From Aureimonas sp. AU20 (GTDB lineage: Bacteria; Pseudomonadota; Alphaproteobacteria; Rhizobiales; Rhizobiaceae), in contig NZ_CP006367.1 of NCBI RefSeq assembly GCF_001442755.1, forward strand, positions 3,596,001 to 3,660,000: a stretch of 64,000 nucleotides of DNA, given 5' to 3'. Position 1 is the first letter of the stretch, and each line of letters opens with the position of its first letter. The position numbers were made by a program, and so were the translations under genes. The notes below the pieces were generated by a model. That model was not told the origin of the DNA and ran no database searches. It saw nothing but the letters and a program-made list of their open reading frames with translations. Below are positions 25,153 through 34,032 of the stretch, one piece after another.

Positions 25153-25221
25153 GGCCGTCTCCCTTTCCAACCCCTCAATCCGCCCATAATGAGCGAGGAA
25201 GAGTTTTGTTCAGGTCCCCAA

Positions 25222-26259
25222 ATGCTTCGCATCGCCCAAGTCGCACCTAACATTTTCCCCGTGCCGCCCGTAAATCACGGCGGTACGGAAAGAATCGTCC
25301 AAGAATTGAGCGCAGCACTGCGAAGACTTGGACATGAAGTAACGCTGTTCGCGCCGACCGACAGTGCGACGAATGGGCCGATCGTCGGCTCGCTGCCCAG
25401 TCTCCATGCGCTGGAGACTCAATATGGCAAGGTTCCGCCTTCCATTCCGGCGGTGCTGGAAGCCGTGCAGATGGAGCATCTGCGCAGGCGGCTGGGGGAT
25501 TTCGACATCGTCCATTGCCATGGCGAGTTCTTCCACGCCGCACTCCTGGGCGAGCGGCGACGCCACAGCCTGACGACGATCCACTGGCGGGTGGACGAGC
25601 TCGACCGGCAGCTCTTCTTCGCCGCTTTTCCCGACCTTCCCGTCGCCGCCATCTCGGCCGCGCAGGAAAGCGGCATCCCGGAGGCCAACCGCGCCGGCAT
25701 CGTGCACCACGGCATCGATGCCGAGCGCTACCAGCTGGAGACGGCCCCGGGCGCCTATCTCGCCTTTATCGGCCGCATGACCGACCAGAAGCGGCCCGAC
25801 GCGGCGATCCGCGTCGCCAAGGCGGCCGGGCGCTCCATCCGTCTCGCCGGCACGGTGGATGTCGGCAACCCCACCTATTTCGAACGCGAGGTGCGCCCGT
25901 TCCTGTCGGACGGGGCGGAGTATGTCGGGCCGGTGGACGACACGCAGAAGAACGCGCTCCTGCGCGGCGCCGAGGCGCTGCTCTTTCCGATCGACTGGCC
26001 CGAGCCCTTCGGCCTCGTCATGATCGAGGCCATGGCCTGCGGCACACCGGTGATCGCCTGGCGGCGCGGCAGCGTGCCGGAGATCGTGGAGGACGGCGTC
26101 ACCGGCTTCGTGGTGGAAAGCGAGGCCGAGGCGGTGGACGCGCTATCGCGGATCGGCACAATCGATCGGGCCGGCGTGCGTCGGCGCTTCGAGGAACGCT
26201 TCACCAGCCGGCACATGGCCGAGCGCTATGTCCAACTCTACGAGAGGCTTCTGGGCTGA
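25222..26259 (+). CDS. GT4 glycosyltransferase
   Basis: The 345-residue GT-B enzyme starts MLRIAQVAPNIFPVPP with NHGGTERIVQEL acceptor-side loop. It carries LAFIGRMTDQKRPD, the donor-binding WPEPFGLVMIEAMACGTPVI motif (about residue 265), and GSVPEIVEDGVTGFVV. This organisation is that of the large alphaproteobacterial 'glycosyltransferase family 4' group, several of which build exopolysaccharide or solute glycosides. An in-frame ATG at 25189 would add 11 residues. It is divergent from the SPS-like gene and followed two bases later by another GT4. Confidence 0.85.
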   Translation: MLRIAQVAPNIFPVPPVNHGGTERIVQELSAALRRLGHEVTLFAPTDSATNGPIVGSLPSLHALETQYGKVPPSIPAVLEAVQMEHLRRRLGDFDIVHCHGEFFHAALLGERRRHSLTTIHWRVDELDRQLFFAAFPDLPVAAISAAQESGIPEANRAGIVHHGIDAERYQLETAPGAYLAFIGRMTDQKRPDAAIRVAKAAGRSIRLAGTVDVGNPTYFEREVRPFLSDGAEYVGPVDDTQKNALLRGAEALLFPIDWPEPFGLVMIEAMACGTPVIAWRRGSVPEIVEDGVTGFVVESEAEAVDALSRIGTIDRAGVRRRFEERFTSRHMAERYVQLYERLLG

Positions 26260-26261
26260 CG

Positions 26262-27446
26262 ATGCGCACCGCCCTGATCGCCTGGGACTACCCGCCCTCC
26301 CCCAGCGGCCTTTCCACCGCCGCGCGCGAGATCGCCGAGAGCCTGGTTCTCGCCGGCTGCGAGGTCACCGTCTTCACGCTCGACCGCGAGGGGCGCGAGT
26401 CGGCTGGCGGCGTCACGATCGTCGGCTGCCCGCTGGCGAAGGCGAGTGCGCTCGGCCGCCTGCGCCTTTACGGCGGCGCGGGGCATCTCGCCGCCCCGCT
26501 CGCCTTTCGCCGCGCGGTCCTGGCCGAGCACGCCCGCCGGCCCTTCCAGATCGTGGAAGCCACCAACTGGTACGCGCCCGCCGCGCTGCTCACTGGCCGG
26601 CACGGCTTCCGGCTGGTGACCCGCAACTCCACGCCCGCCGCCTTCTCGCGCGACCCCGCCGAGACCGCGCGAGACAGGCTGGACGGCTGGGCGGCGGACC
26701 GGCTGGAGCGGCGGCAGGCGCGGGGCAGCGCCGCGCTGATCTCCAACACCGGTGACCACGCTAGGCGCATCACGGCCGAATACGGCCTGAGCGGCCGGCA
26801 GCCCCATGCCGTGGTCGGCCTCAGCCTGCCACCCGCGACGATCGCGCGCGGGCAGGCCGCGACCTATCCCGAAGCCGGCGAAACCCAAGGGCTGCGACTT
26901 CTCTTCGTCGGCCGCGCGGAGCATCGCAAGGGCTTCGACATGATCGTGGAGGCCGCTGCCATTCTGGGCACGGAAGCGGACCAAGGCCGCGTTCCGCCCT
27001 TCGAGATTCGCCTCGTCGGCGTGCCGGAGAGCGACCTGCCGGGCGATCTGCCCGCCCCGGCCCGCGCCCGTATCCGCGCGCTCGGCCGGATGCGGGAGGA
27101 GGCGCTGGCGGTGGAATACGAAGGCGCGCACGCCGTTCTCGCCCCCTCGCGCTACGAGAGCTTCGGCCTCGTCTATCAGGAGGGCATCGCCTATGGCCGG
27201 CCCATGGTGGCGAACGCGCTGGACGCCAGCGGGCGCGAATTCGTGGGTGACACCGGCGCCGGGCGCATGGCGTCGCGCGACACAGGCGCGGCGCTCGCAG
27301 ACGCCATCCGTCCAATCCTGACGGACGCGGCCGTGCGCGAGGACCTGCGCGCCCATGCTCTGAAAGCCGCCGGTCGCTTCAACCGCGACACGCTGGGTCG
27401 GGAAACGAAAGCGCTCTACGAACGGGCGCTCCAGGCGCCTGCCTGA
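26262..27446 (+). CDS. GT4 glycosyltransferase
   Basis: The 394-residue GT-B enzyme begins MRTALIAWDYPPSPSG with LSTAAREIAESL. It contains RLLFVGRAEHRKGFD and the C-terminal APSRYESFGLVYQEGIAYGRP donor-site region, including the E-x7-E pattern. It starts two bases after the preceding GT4 stop, so they form one operon. Substrates are unknown. Confidence 0.83.
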   Translation: MRTALIAWDYPPSPSGLSTAAREIAESLVLAGCEVTVFTLDREGRESAGGVTIVGCPLAKASALGRLRLYGGAGHLAAPLAFRRAVLAEHARRPFQIVEATNWYAPAALLTGRHGFRLVTRNSTPAAFSRDPAETARDRLDGWAADRLERRQARGSAALISNTGDHARRITAEYGLSGRQPHAVVGLSLPPATIARGQAATYPEAGETQGLRLLFVGRAEHRKGFDMIVEAAAILGTEADQGRVPPFEIRLVGVPESDLPGDLPAPARARIRALGRMREEALAVEYEGAHAVLAPSRYESFGLVYQEGIAYGRPMVANALDASGREFVGDTGAGRMASRDTGAALADAIRPILTDAAVREDLRAHALKAAGRFNRDTLGRETKALYERALQAPA

Positions 27447-27452
27447 CGGCTG

Positions 27453-27489
27453 GCTCGGGAGGGCGGCGCTTGTCCGCCGTCTCCCGAGC
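27453..27489. terminator. Hairpin between convergent GT4 and GT2 genes
   Basis: GCTCGGGAG at 27453-27461 pairs with CTCCCGAGC at 27481-27489, and the inner GGCGG pairs with CCGCC (27474-27478), leaving a 2-base bulge. This 14-bp stem lies just after the GT4 stop and before the convergent gene end at 27566. Confidence 0.65.
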
Positions 27490-27565
27490 TGCGCGAGCAA
27501 GACAGAGCCTCGCCCGTCAAGCGAAGAACAGGTCGAGCGTTCGATAGGCGGAAAAGGCCTCGCCC

Positions 27566-28549
27566 TTACGCCTGATAAGGGCGCAAGAGGTCGACCTCCT
27601 CGAACAAGCGGCCGCCGCCCGGCGCCATGCTTTCGTAGCGCTGCGAGCGCGCCTCGACATGGGCGCGGGCGAGGTGGTGCAGGAGGCCGCCGCCTAGGAA
27701 CAGAAGGCTGCGTTGCCAAGGCCGCACGGGCCGCTCGTGAACGCGGCCCTCGAAACGCAGCGAACGGCGGTTCAGCCGATACTGCGTGTCGGGGAAGAGA
27801 TCGGCCCGAACCCCGTCCACGAGATTGATGCGGCGAAGACCGATCGACACCGTTTCCTCCCCAAGCCGGGCAAGAAGGCCCGGCAGGGCCGCGATCGCCG
27901 CCTCGTCCAGCGTCTCGTCGAGATCGAGTTGCAGCACCCATTCGTGGCGCGCCAGAGCCTGCGCCGCATTTCGCTGGGCGCTGAAATCGCCAGCGAGCGG
28001 CCGGCGATGGAGCCGAGGGCCCGGCCGCGCCTCCCCCGGCCCGTCGCCATCGATCAGGATCACGCAGTCGTCGCACCAGACGCGGATGGTCCCGGCCAGC
28101 GCCAGGGCCTCATCCAATTCCCGCTCCCGGCAGAGGATCGCGACGCTCATCGGCTCTGTCGGTCCGCCGGTGAAAGGCTGGAGCGTGGCGCGCCCGGCAA
28201 GCGGCGAATGGGGCTCTCGCAGCGCATCGGCCTGCGCCGCGCCCAGGGGTTCGGCCCAGAGCCCATGAAGCGTCGCGGCGGAGCGCAGCGTATAGGCGTC
28301 GAAGCCGTAAGGATCGTCCGGCGACGGCTCGGCCCGGCCGCCGCGCGCCCGCTCCGTCCAATGGCGCTCGGCCGCTTCGCCATTCCCGCCGTCCCACAGC
28401 GCGCCGCAGGAGCCGCAGGCGAAAGCGAAGGCGCGCTCCAGGGCTGGGCCGTAGCGAAGGCGCCGCTCCGTCCCGTCCAGCATGCGCGCGCCGCAGAGAA
28501 AGCATCGCGGCCGCAAGGTCTGATCGTCCAACATTATTTCGATGGTCAC
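27566..28549 (-). CDS. GT2 glycosyltransferase with N-terminal zinc-ribbon-like segment
   Basis: This 327-residue protein starts with two CxxC pairs (CFLCGARM at about 16-23 and CGSCGALW at about 45-52), suggesting a zinc-binding ribbon. A GT2-like catalytic part follows with FSAQRNAAQALARHEW and VLQLDLDETLDE (the usual QRN and DxDE sites of SunS/WaaE-like transferases). The zinc ribbon fused to a GT2 core is unusual. GTG 28549 is the outer start; ATG 28534 is an alternative. It is divergent from the acyl-CoA dehydrogenase gene. Confidence 0.72.
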   Translation of the reverse strand: MTIEIMLDDQTLRPRCFLCGARMLDGTERRLRYGPALERAFAFACGSCGALWDGGNGEAAERHWTERARGGRAEPSPDDPYGFDAYTLRSAATLHGLWAEPLGAAQADALREPHSPLAGRATLQPFTGGPTEPMSVAILCRERELDEALALAGTIRVWCDDCVILIDGDGPGEARPGPRLHRRPLAGDFSAQRNAAQALARHEWVLQLDLDETLDEAAIAALPGLLARLGEETVSIGLRRINLVDGVRADLFPDTQYRLNRRSLRFEGRVHERPVRPWQRSLLFLGGGLLHHLARAHVEARSQRYESMAPGGGRLFEEVDLLRPYQA

Positions 28550-28696
28550 CCACGCCGGCCCTGTCCTCGGCGGGCGCGGCTTCTAGCTGCGATGTAGAGC
28601 CCGCGCCCGCTCGCGGCAGGTCTTGCGGTCGCTTTGCCGCTGCTTCGCCGCACCTCAGCGCGGTTGCCCTCGTTTTTCAGGAAAAGAGATTCCGTT

Positions 28697-29800
28697 TTGA
28701 GAGATTGCGCGCACGGTTCGGAGCTGGTGTGGACCGGAGCGATCGAAGAAGTCGCGCGCCTCGCCGAGGCGCGGGAGGATGGGCCGGACGCCAACGCCGA
28801 CGCCGAACTCGACGTGCTGCGCCGTCTCGGCCTTCTCGCCGCGCCCATCGCGCCGGAAGGGCGGGGCTATCGCTACACCTTCCCGGCCGAGCGCGCCCTG
28901 CCTGCGCTGGCGGGTCTGGGCGGCGCCGATCTCAGCGTCGGCCGCCTGTTCGAGGGCCATATCAACGTGCTCCAGCTCGTCGCCCTGTTCGGCACTGAGG
29001 CGCAGCAGGCGCGGGTGCGTGGTGCCGTGGAGGGTGGCGCGTTGCTCGGCGTCTGGGGCGCGGACGGTTCCCCGCCCTTCACGGTGGAAAACGTAGGCGA
29101 CGATCGCCTGCGGCTCGGCGGCGCCAAGCGCTTCGCCTCCGGCCTCGGCGCCGTGTCGTTGGCGCTCGTGCCCTATTCCGACGCGGAAAACCGCCTCTGC
29201 CTCCTGCTTCTGGGCGTCGACGACATCGCCCGGATGGAGCCGGAAAGCTGGCGGATGCGCGGCATGCGCGCCTCGCGCTCGGGCACGTTCCGCTTCGAGG
29301 GCATCGAGATTTCAACTGACTGCGTCGTCGGCCAGCCCAACGACTATCGCCGCGAGCCCTTCTTCATGGGCGGCATCTGGCGCTGCGCCGCCGTGCAGCT
29401 CGGCGCGATCGAGCGGCTCGTCTCCGGCTTCGTGAAGGAGCTGCACGCCTTGAACCGGCTCGATCACCCACTGCAGAGTGCCCGCGTCGGCGAGGCGATC
29501 CTGGCCGCGCGCGACGCGCGGCTGCAGGTGGAGGCTGCCGTTCAGGCCGTGGAAGGCGGCGCGGATGCCGATCTCGCCGCCTCGCTCGCTGTCTTCTCGC
29601 GCCTGCGGGTGGAATCGGCCGGGCTCGTGGTGATCCAACTGGTGGAGCGGGGCCTGGGTCTTGCCGCCTTCGCCGAGGCGCATCCCTTGGCGCGCCCGAT
29701 CCGCGACCTATCAACCTATCTGCGGCAGGCCAACCCGGACGCCGTGCTTCTCGAACACGCGCGCCGGCTCGCCGCGCGTCTGCCGGAGATTTTTCGATGA
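28697..29800 (+). CDS. Acyl-CoA dehydrogenase family protein
   Basis: The 367-residue protein follows the acyl-CoA dehydrogenase layout: helical N-terminal half, a beta middle domain (GVWGADGSPPFTVE, then LGGAKRFASGLGAVS and WRMRGMRASRSGTFRFEG) and a helical C-terminus. The typical catalytic glutamate is not identifiable. Position beside a deacetylase/methyltransferase and glycosyltransferases hints at a role in modifying a glycan-linked acyl chain rather than in fatty-acid breakdown. TTG 28697 is chosen on an upstream GAAAAGAG. Its stop overlaps the next start (ATGA). Confidence 0.75.
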   Translation: MRDCAHGSELVWTGAIEEVARLAEAREDGPDANADAELDVLRRLGLLAAPIAPEGRGYRYTFPAERALPALAGLGGADLSVGRLFEGHINVLQLVALFGTEAQQARVRGAVEGGALLGVWGADGSPPFTVENVGDDRLRLGGAKRFASGLGAVSLALVPYSDAENRLCLLLLGVDDIARMEPESWRMRGMRASRSGTFRFEGIEISTDCVVGQPNDYRREPFFMGGIWRCAAVQLGAIERLVSGFVKELHALNRLDHPLQSARVGEAILAARDARLQVEAAVQAVEGGADADLAASLAVFSRLRVESAGLVVIQLVERGLGLAAFAEAHPLARPIRDLSTYLRQANPDAVLLEHARRLAARLPEIFR

Positions 29801-31122
29801 GCCGCTATGGCGACTGGTGCGCACGCCACGACGCGGCGCCGGTGGTAGACCCGCTGCTTCTGACCGGCCCGGGCGGGCTGGTGGTGCTCGCCCCGCATCC
29901 CGACGACGAGGCGCTTGGCACCTCCGGCCTGCTCGTCGCCATGGCCCATGCCGGCCGCCCGGTCGGCCTCGTCGCGCTGACCGATGGCGAGGGCTCGCAT
30001 CGCCAGTCCGCCGAGTGGCCGGCCGAGCGCCTCGCCGCGCGACGGCGCGAGGAACAGGCCATGGCCATGGCGGAACTGGGCTGCGAGGACGCGTCGATCC
30101 TGCATCTTTCCCTGCCGGACGGCGCCTCGCGCTGGCACGACGATTTCGCCGGGGCGGCCGAGCGCGTGGCCGCCTTCTGCGACGAGATCGGCGCCACGGC
30201 GCTGGCCTCCACTGTCCCCTTCGACCCGCATCCCGACCACGAGGCGGCGGCGATCCTGGCCGAAAACGTGCAGCGCCTTCGCCCGCACCTGCGACGACTG
30301 TCCTATCCCGTCTGGTCGATGCGCCACCCCGCCGAGTTGGAAGTGGACGTGGACGGCCTGACCCCGTTCCGGGTGGAAACGCCGATCGTGGAAAAGGCCC
30401 GCGCCATCGCGCGCCACGAAACGCAGATGGGCAGCGTGGTGGGCGACGACCCTTCCGGCTTCGCCCTGCCGGACTGGTTCCTGCGCCACCACCAGGGCCC
30501 GTTCGAATGCGTGTTCTGGCACAGGATGCCGGGCTCGCCGCCCGGCCCCGAGCACTTCGCCGCCCTTTACGACGGGGACCGCGACCCGTGGGGCGCGCGC
30601 GACTCCGCCTACGAGGTGGAGAAGCGCGAGGCGCTCCTGCGCTTCCTCGGGGAGGAAGGCGGCGACAGCGCCATCGAGTTCGGCTGCGGTGAAGGCCATG
30701 TGGCGGGTGCGCTCGCCAGCCGGTTCCAAACCGTCGCGGGCTTCGACCTCGACCCCGGCATCGTCGCGCGGGCGACAGCGCATCACGGCGCGCCGGGCCG
30801 GGTGACGTTCCAAGTCGGGCGAATGCCAGAGGCGTTTCCCGATCTGCGCTTCGATCTTCTGGTTCTCTCGGAGATGCTCTATTTTTTGACAGAAGCCGAG
30901 ATCGAGGCGTTGATGGCCCGGGCCTGCCACCATGCCCGGCCGGGGGCGCGGCTGGTGCTGGTCAACTATCTCGGCCCCACCGACACGCCGCTTTCGGGCG
31001 ACGACGCAGCCGACTTCCTCCTGATGATCGCCTCGGAAAAGCTCACGCTGGAGCGTGCGGAGCGGACCGAGCGCTATCGGATGGATCTCCTGCGCTTTCG
31101 CGCACCCGATTCAGAAGCCTGA
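29797..31122 (+). CDS. PIG-L deacetylase fused to SAM-dependent methyltransferase
   Basis: The 441-residue fusion has an N-terminal PIG-L/LmbE domain with the zinc motif APHPDDEALG (residues 32-41) and the second metal ligand in FDPHPDHEAAA (about 146-156), as in N-acetylglucosaminyl-lipid and mycothiol deacetylases. From about residue 265 a class I SAM-dependent methyltransferase follows (AIEFGCGEGHVAGALA, then VAGFDLDPG), similar to the NodS N-methyltransferase group. A single protein could therefore deacetylate an amino sugar and methylate the freed amine. It is coupled to the acyl-CoA dehydrogenase gene by a 4-base overlap, and its 3' end overlaps the convergent GT2 gene by 80 bases. Confidence 0.85.
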   Translation: MSRYGDWCARHDAAPVVDPLLLTGPGGLVVLAPHPDDEALGTSGLLVAMAHAGRPVGLVALTDGEGSHRQSAEWPAERLAARRREEQAMAMAELGCEDASILHLSLPDGASRWHDDFAGAAERVAAFCDEIGATALASTVPFDPHPDHEAAAILAENVQRLRPHLRRLSYPVWSMRHPAELEVDVDGLTPFRVETPIVEKARAIARHETQMGSVVGDDPSGFALPDWFLRHHQGPFECVFWHRMPGSPPGPEHFAALYDGDRDPWGARDSAYEVEKREALLRFLGEEGGDSAIEFGCGEGHVAGALASRFQTVAGFDLDPGIVARATAHHGAPGRVTFQVGRMPEAFPDLRFDLLVLSEMLYFLTEAEIEALMARACHHARPGARLVLVNYLGPTDTPLSGDDAADFLLMIASEKLTLERAERTERYRMDLLRFRAPDSEA

Positions 31123-32227
31123 GAAGAGCGGGCAGTTCGGCGGCGAGTTGCGAGCGCCTGAGGCGCGTGCGCGACAATTCCGGGCTCTGTGCTTCCACCA
31201 GCAGCCAGGCCTCGCCGGGCGAACCCGCCTGGAAGGCCGCCTCCACCGCATCGGGCTCGACGCCGAGCCCGGCCACCACGAGAGCGCGTGCGCCGACATC
31301 GCCTGACGTGAGATAGGCGAGGCGCGCGCGGATGCGGCGCTCCAGAGCGGGTGCCGGCTCCAGCGCCTCGTCCACCAGCGGGTCGCTCTCGCTGCGCGAG
31401 CGCTTCAACTCGTCCGACAAGCCGCCCCGCGCCCGCCCGTCGAGTCGGCAGGAGGTCCAGACGACAGGCCCTTCGCTGAACCGCACCGGCAGCCCCAGCG
31501 CGCGGGCGCGGCGCAGGAGCGCGCGGTCCTCGCCGAAGGGCGTCACCGGCAGGCCGCCGAGCGCGGCATAGACACCGGCGCGCAGGCCGAAATTCGCCCC
31601 GCCGATATTGCCGTGATGCGGCCAGGGATTGATCGGATCGGGGTCGAGCCGGGCGTCGATCTCGCGCGCGGCGGCGCGATATTCGCGCAGCACCGTCTCG
31701 GCCGCTTCGTCGGTCGGCGGCAGCAGCGCGGCCTCGGCCGGGTCGAAGCCGATCGCGCCGCAGACGAGGGCCGCGCCGCGCGCGAATTCCGCCTCGTAGG
31801 CCGCGCGCCAGCCGGGGCGGGTCTCGGTGTCAGCATCAAGGGAGAAGAGATGCGCGCCGGGCGCAAGCTGATCGGCGCAGTCGAGCGCGAGGCGCCGGGC
31901 GAGCGGCGCCGAGCCGTGGCCCGCGCGCCAGTCGATATCGAGAAGCAGAAAGGGCGCGGCGCCGGCCTGCAGCACTTGGAGCGCCCGCGCTGCCGTGTCG
32001 TCGGCCGAGCCGTTGACCACCAGCACCACGCCCTCGCCGATCCCAAGCTCGGCCAGAAGCGCGCGCAGCGTCGCCTCGATGCGCTCCGCCTCGTCGCGCG
32101 CGGGCAGGCAGGCGACGGCGCCAGCCATGGAAAACGCGCCGCCCCGGTGAAGGGCGACGCGGGAGATCGTCTCGTGATCTTCGAGCACGTCCAGCCGGAA
32201 GGGCTCCACCCGCTGGATCTCGTGCAT
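31043..32227 (-). CDS. GT2 glycosyltransferase
   Basis: The 394-residue protein has a GT-A core: AVACLPARDEAERIEATL, VVLVVNGSADDT, HLFSLDADTETRPGW (DxD) and IGGANFGLRAGVYAALGG, which is the acceptor-side motif of this family. The C-terminal part is charged and not recognised. The start is ATG 32227, five bases after the aldehyde dehydrogenase gene's end on the same strand. Its last 80 bases overlap the 3' end of the convergent deacetylase/methyltransferase gene, an unusual coding overlap. Confidence 0.82.
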   Translation of the reverse strand: MHEIQRVEPFRLDVLEDHETISRVALHRGGAFSMAGAVACLPARDEAERIEATLRALLAELGIGEGVVLVVNGSADDTAARALQVLQAGAAPFLLLDIDWRAGHGSAPLARRLALDCADQLAPGAHLFSLDADTETRPGWRAAYEAEFARGAALVCGAIGFDPAEAALLPPTDEAAETVLREYRAAAREIDARLDPDPINPWPHHGNIGGANFGLRAGVYAALGGLPVTPFGEDRALLRRARALGLPVRFSEGPVVWTSCRLDGRARGGLSDELKRSRSESDPLVDEALEPAPALERRIRARLAYLTSGDVGARALVVAGLGVEPDAVEAAFQAGSPGEAWLLVEAQSPELSRTRLRRSQLAAELPALLRLLNRVRESAGDPSDSARSAPHAPA

Positions 32228-32232
32228 CGCGA

Positions 32233-33816
32233 TCAGGCGTCCGGGGCGACCAGCTTGCCGTCGCGGCGGCGCCAGAGCTTCAGCGGGTTGGCGTCCTTCA
32301 GCGCGTCCGGCAGGAGCGCGTCCGGCAGGTCCTGATAGCTGACCGGGCGCAGGAAGCGCTCGATCGCCTTGGAGCCGACCGAGGTGGAGCGCCCGTCCGA
32401 GGTGGAGGGGTACGGGCCGCCATGCACCATGGCATGGCCGACCTCGACGCCCGTGCCGAAGCCGTTGACCAGGATGCGCCCGGCCCGCTTCTCCAAGAGC
32501 GGCAGGAGCCGGCGGGCGGCCTCGTGGTCGCTTTCGGTGATGTGGATCGCGGCTGTGAGCTGGCCTTCGAGCTTACGCACGACCTCGGTCAGCTCGGCCT
32601 CGTCGCGGCAGCGCACAACCAGCGAGGAGGCGCCGAACACCTCTTCCTGGAGATGCGGATCGGACAGGAACTCGGAGGCCGACACGGCGAAGAGCGCGGA
32701 CTGGCCGCGCAGCGCGCCGCCTTCCTGGCCGCGGGCCAGCGTCTCGACGCGGGCATGGCCGGCGAGCTTCGACACGCCGGAGGCATAGGCCTCATGGATG
32801 CCCGGCGTCAGCATGACGGAGGCGGCGGTGCCGGCCAGCGCTTCGGCGGCAGCGGCGGCGAATGCGTCCAGCCCTTCGCCCTCGACCGCCAGCACGAGGC
32901 CGGGATTGGTGCAGAACTGGCCGGCGCCGAGCGTCAGCGAGCCGACGAAGCCCTTGGCGATGGCCTCCGCACGCTCCTTGAGCGCGCCGGGGAAGAGGAT
33001 CACCGGGTTGATCGAGCTCATCTCGGCATAGACCGGGATCGGCTCGGGCCGCGAGGCTGCGATCTTCATCAGCGCCGTGCCGCCGCCGCGCGAGCCGGTG
33101 AAGCCGACGGCCTTGATGCGCCGGTCGGCGACCAGGCCCTGGCCGATCTCGCGGCCGGAATCGAACAGAAGCGAGAACACGCCCTCGGGCATGCCGCAGC
33201 GCTTGGCCGCCGCCAGAACGGCGCGGCCGATCAGCTCCGACGTGCCGGGATGGGCCGAGTGCGCCTTGGCCACGACCGGGCAGCCGGCGGCCAGCGCCGA
33301 GGCCGTGTCGCCGCCGGCGACGGAGAAGGCGAGCGGGAAGTTGGAGGCGCCGAACACCGCAACCGGGCCGAGCGCGACGTTGCGCAGCCGAAGGTCCGGG
33401 CGCGGCAGGGGCTGGCGGTCGGGCATGGCGGGATCGACCCGCGCGTCGAGGAAGCCGCCGTCGCGCAACACGCCGGCGAACATGCGAAGCTGGCCCATGG
33501 TGCGGCCGCGCTCGCCTTCGATGCGGCCGCGCGGCAGGCCGCTTTCCTGGCAGCAGCGCTCGATCAGGGCGTCGCCGAGATTTTGGATCTCCTCGGCGAT
33601 CGCCTCCAGAAAGCGCGCGCGCTCTTCCAGCCCGGTTTCGCGATAGGTGTCGAAGGCTTCGTCGGCCAGGCGGCAGGCCGTTTCGAGGTCGTCCTTCGTG
33701 GCGCCCCCGAAGGCCGGATCGAGGCGCTGGCCGGTGGCCGCTTCGATCCCGAAAATCTCACCCTTCGCGCCCTTGGCCAGCGTGTGGCCGACGATCATCT
33801 CGCCCTGAATGGTCAT
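32233..33816 (-). CDS. NADP-dependent aldehyde dehydrogenase (2-oxoglutarate semialdehyde type)
   Basis: This 527-residue enzyme has [35 protein letters not shown] (NADP fold), FTGSRGGG, catalytic Glu region [12 protein letters not shown], and catalytic Cys in [10 protein letters not shown]. This sequence set is characteristic of alpha-ketoglutaric semialdehyde dehydrogenases, the last step in oxidative pentose or hydroxyproline breakdown. No other pathway genes are adjacent. It precedes the GT2 gene by only five bases, so the two may be cotranscribed. Confidence 0.85.
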   Translation of the reverse strand: MTIQGEMIVGHTLAKGAKGEIFGIEAATGQRLDPAFGGATKDDLETACRLADEAFDTYRETGLEERARFLEAIAEEIQNLGDALIERCCQESGLPRGRIEGERGRTMGQLRMFAGVLRDGGFLDARVDPAMPDRQPLPRPDLRLRNVALGPVAVFGASNFPLAFSVAGGDTASALAAGCPVVAKAHSAHPGTSELIGRAVLAAAKRCGMPEGVFSLLFDSGREIGQGLVADRRIKAVGFTGSRGGGTALMKIAASRPEPIPVYAEMSSINPVILFPGALKERAEAIAKGFVGSLTLGAGQFCTNPGLVLAVEGEGLDAFAAAAAEALAGTAASVMLTPGIHEAYASGVSKLAGHARVETLARGQEGGALRGQSALFAVSASEFLSDPHLQEEVFGASSLVVRCRDEAELTEVVRKLEGQLTAAIHITESDHEAARRLLPLLEKRAGRILVNGFGTGVEVGHAMVHGGPYPSTSDGRSTSVGSKAIERFLRPVSYQDLPDALLPDALKDANPLKLWRRRDGKLVAPDA

Positions 33817-34032
33817 GGGGGGTTCCTCTTCGCTATGACGGGAAGCGAAAGCTTCCGGAAGACTGGCGCTTTCCTACAGAGCTTCCATGTCGGTTGGAAC
33901 CGTCCTTTTCGCCAGTGCGGGCAAAATGTCTGAGAAATTAACACCTCCCCTTTCCCCGCCTCGCCTCGCCGGCCTCCTGTGCCCGGCGGCGCGCTTCGTG
34001 GGGGCCTTCGCGCCTGGCGAAAGGACCGTTGC

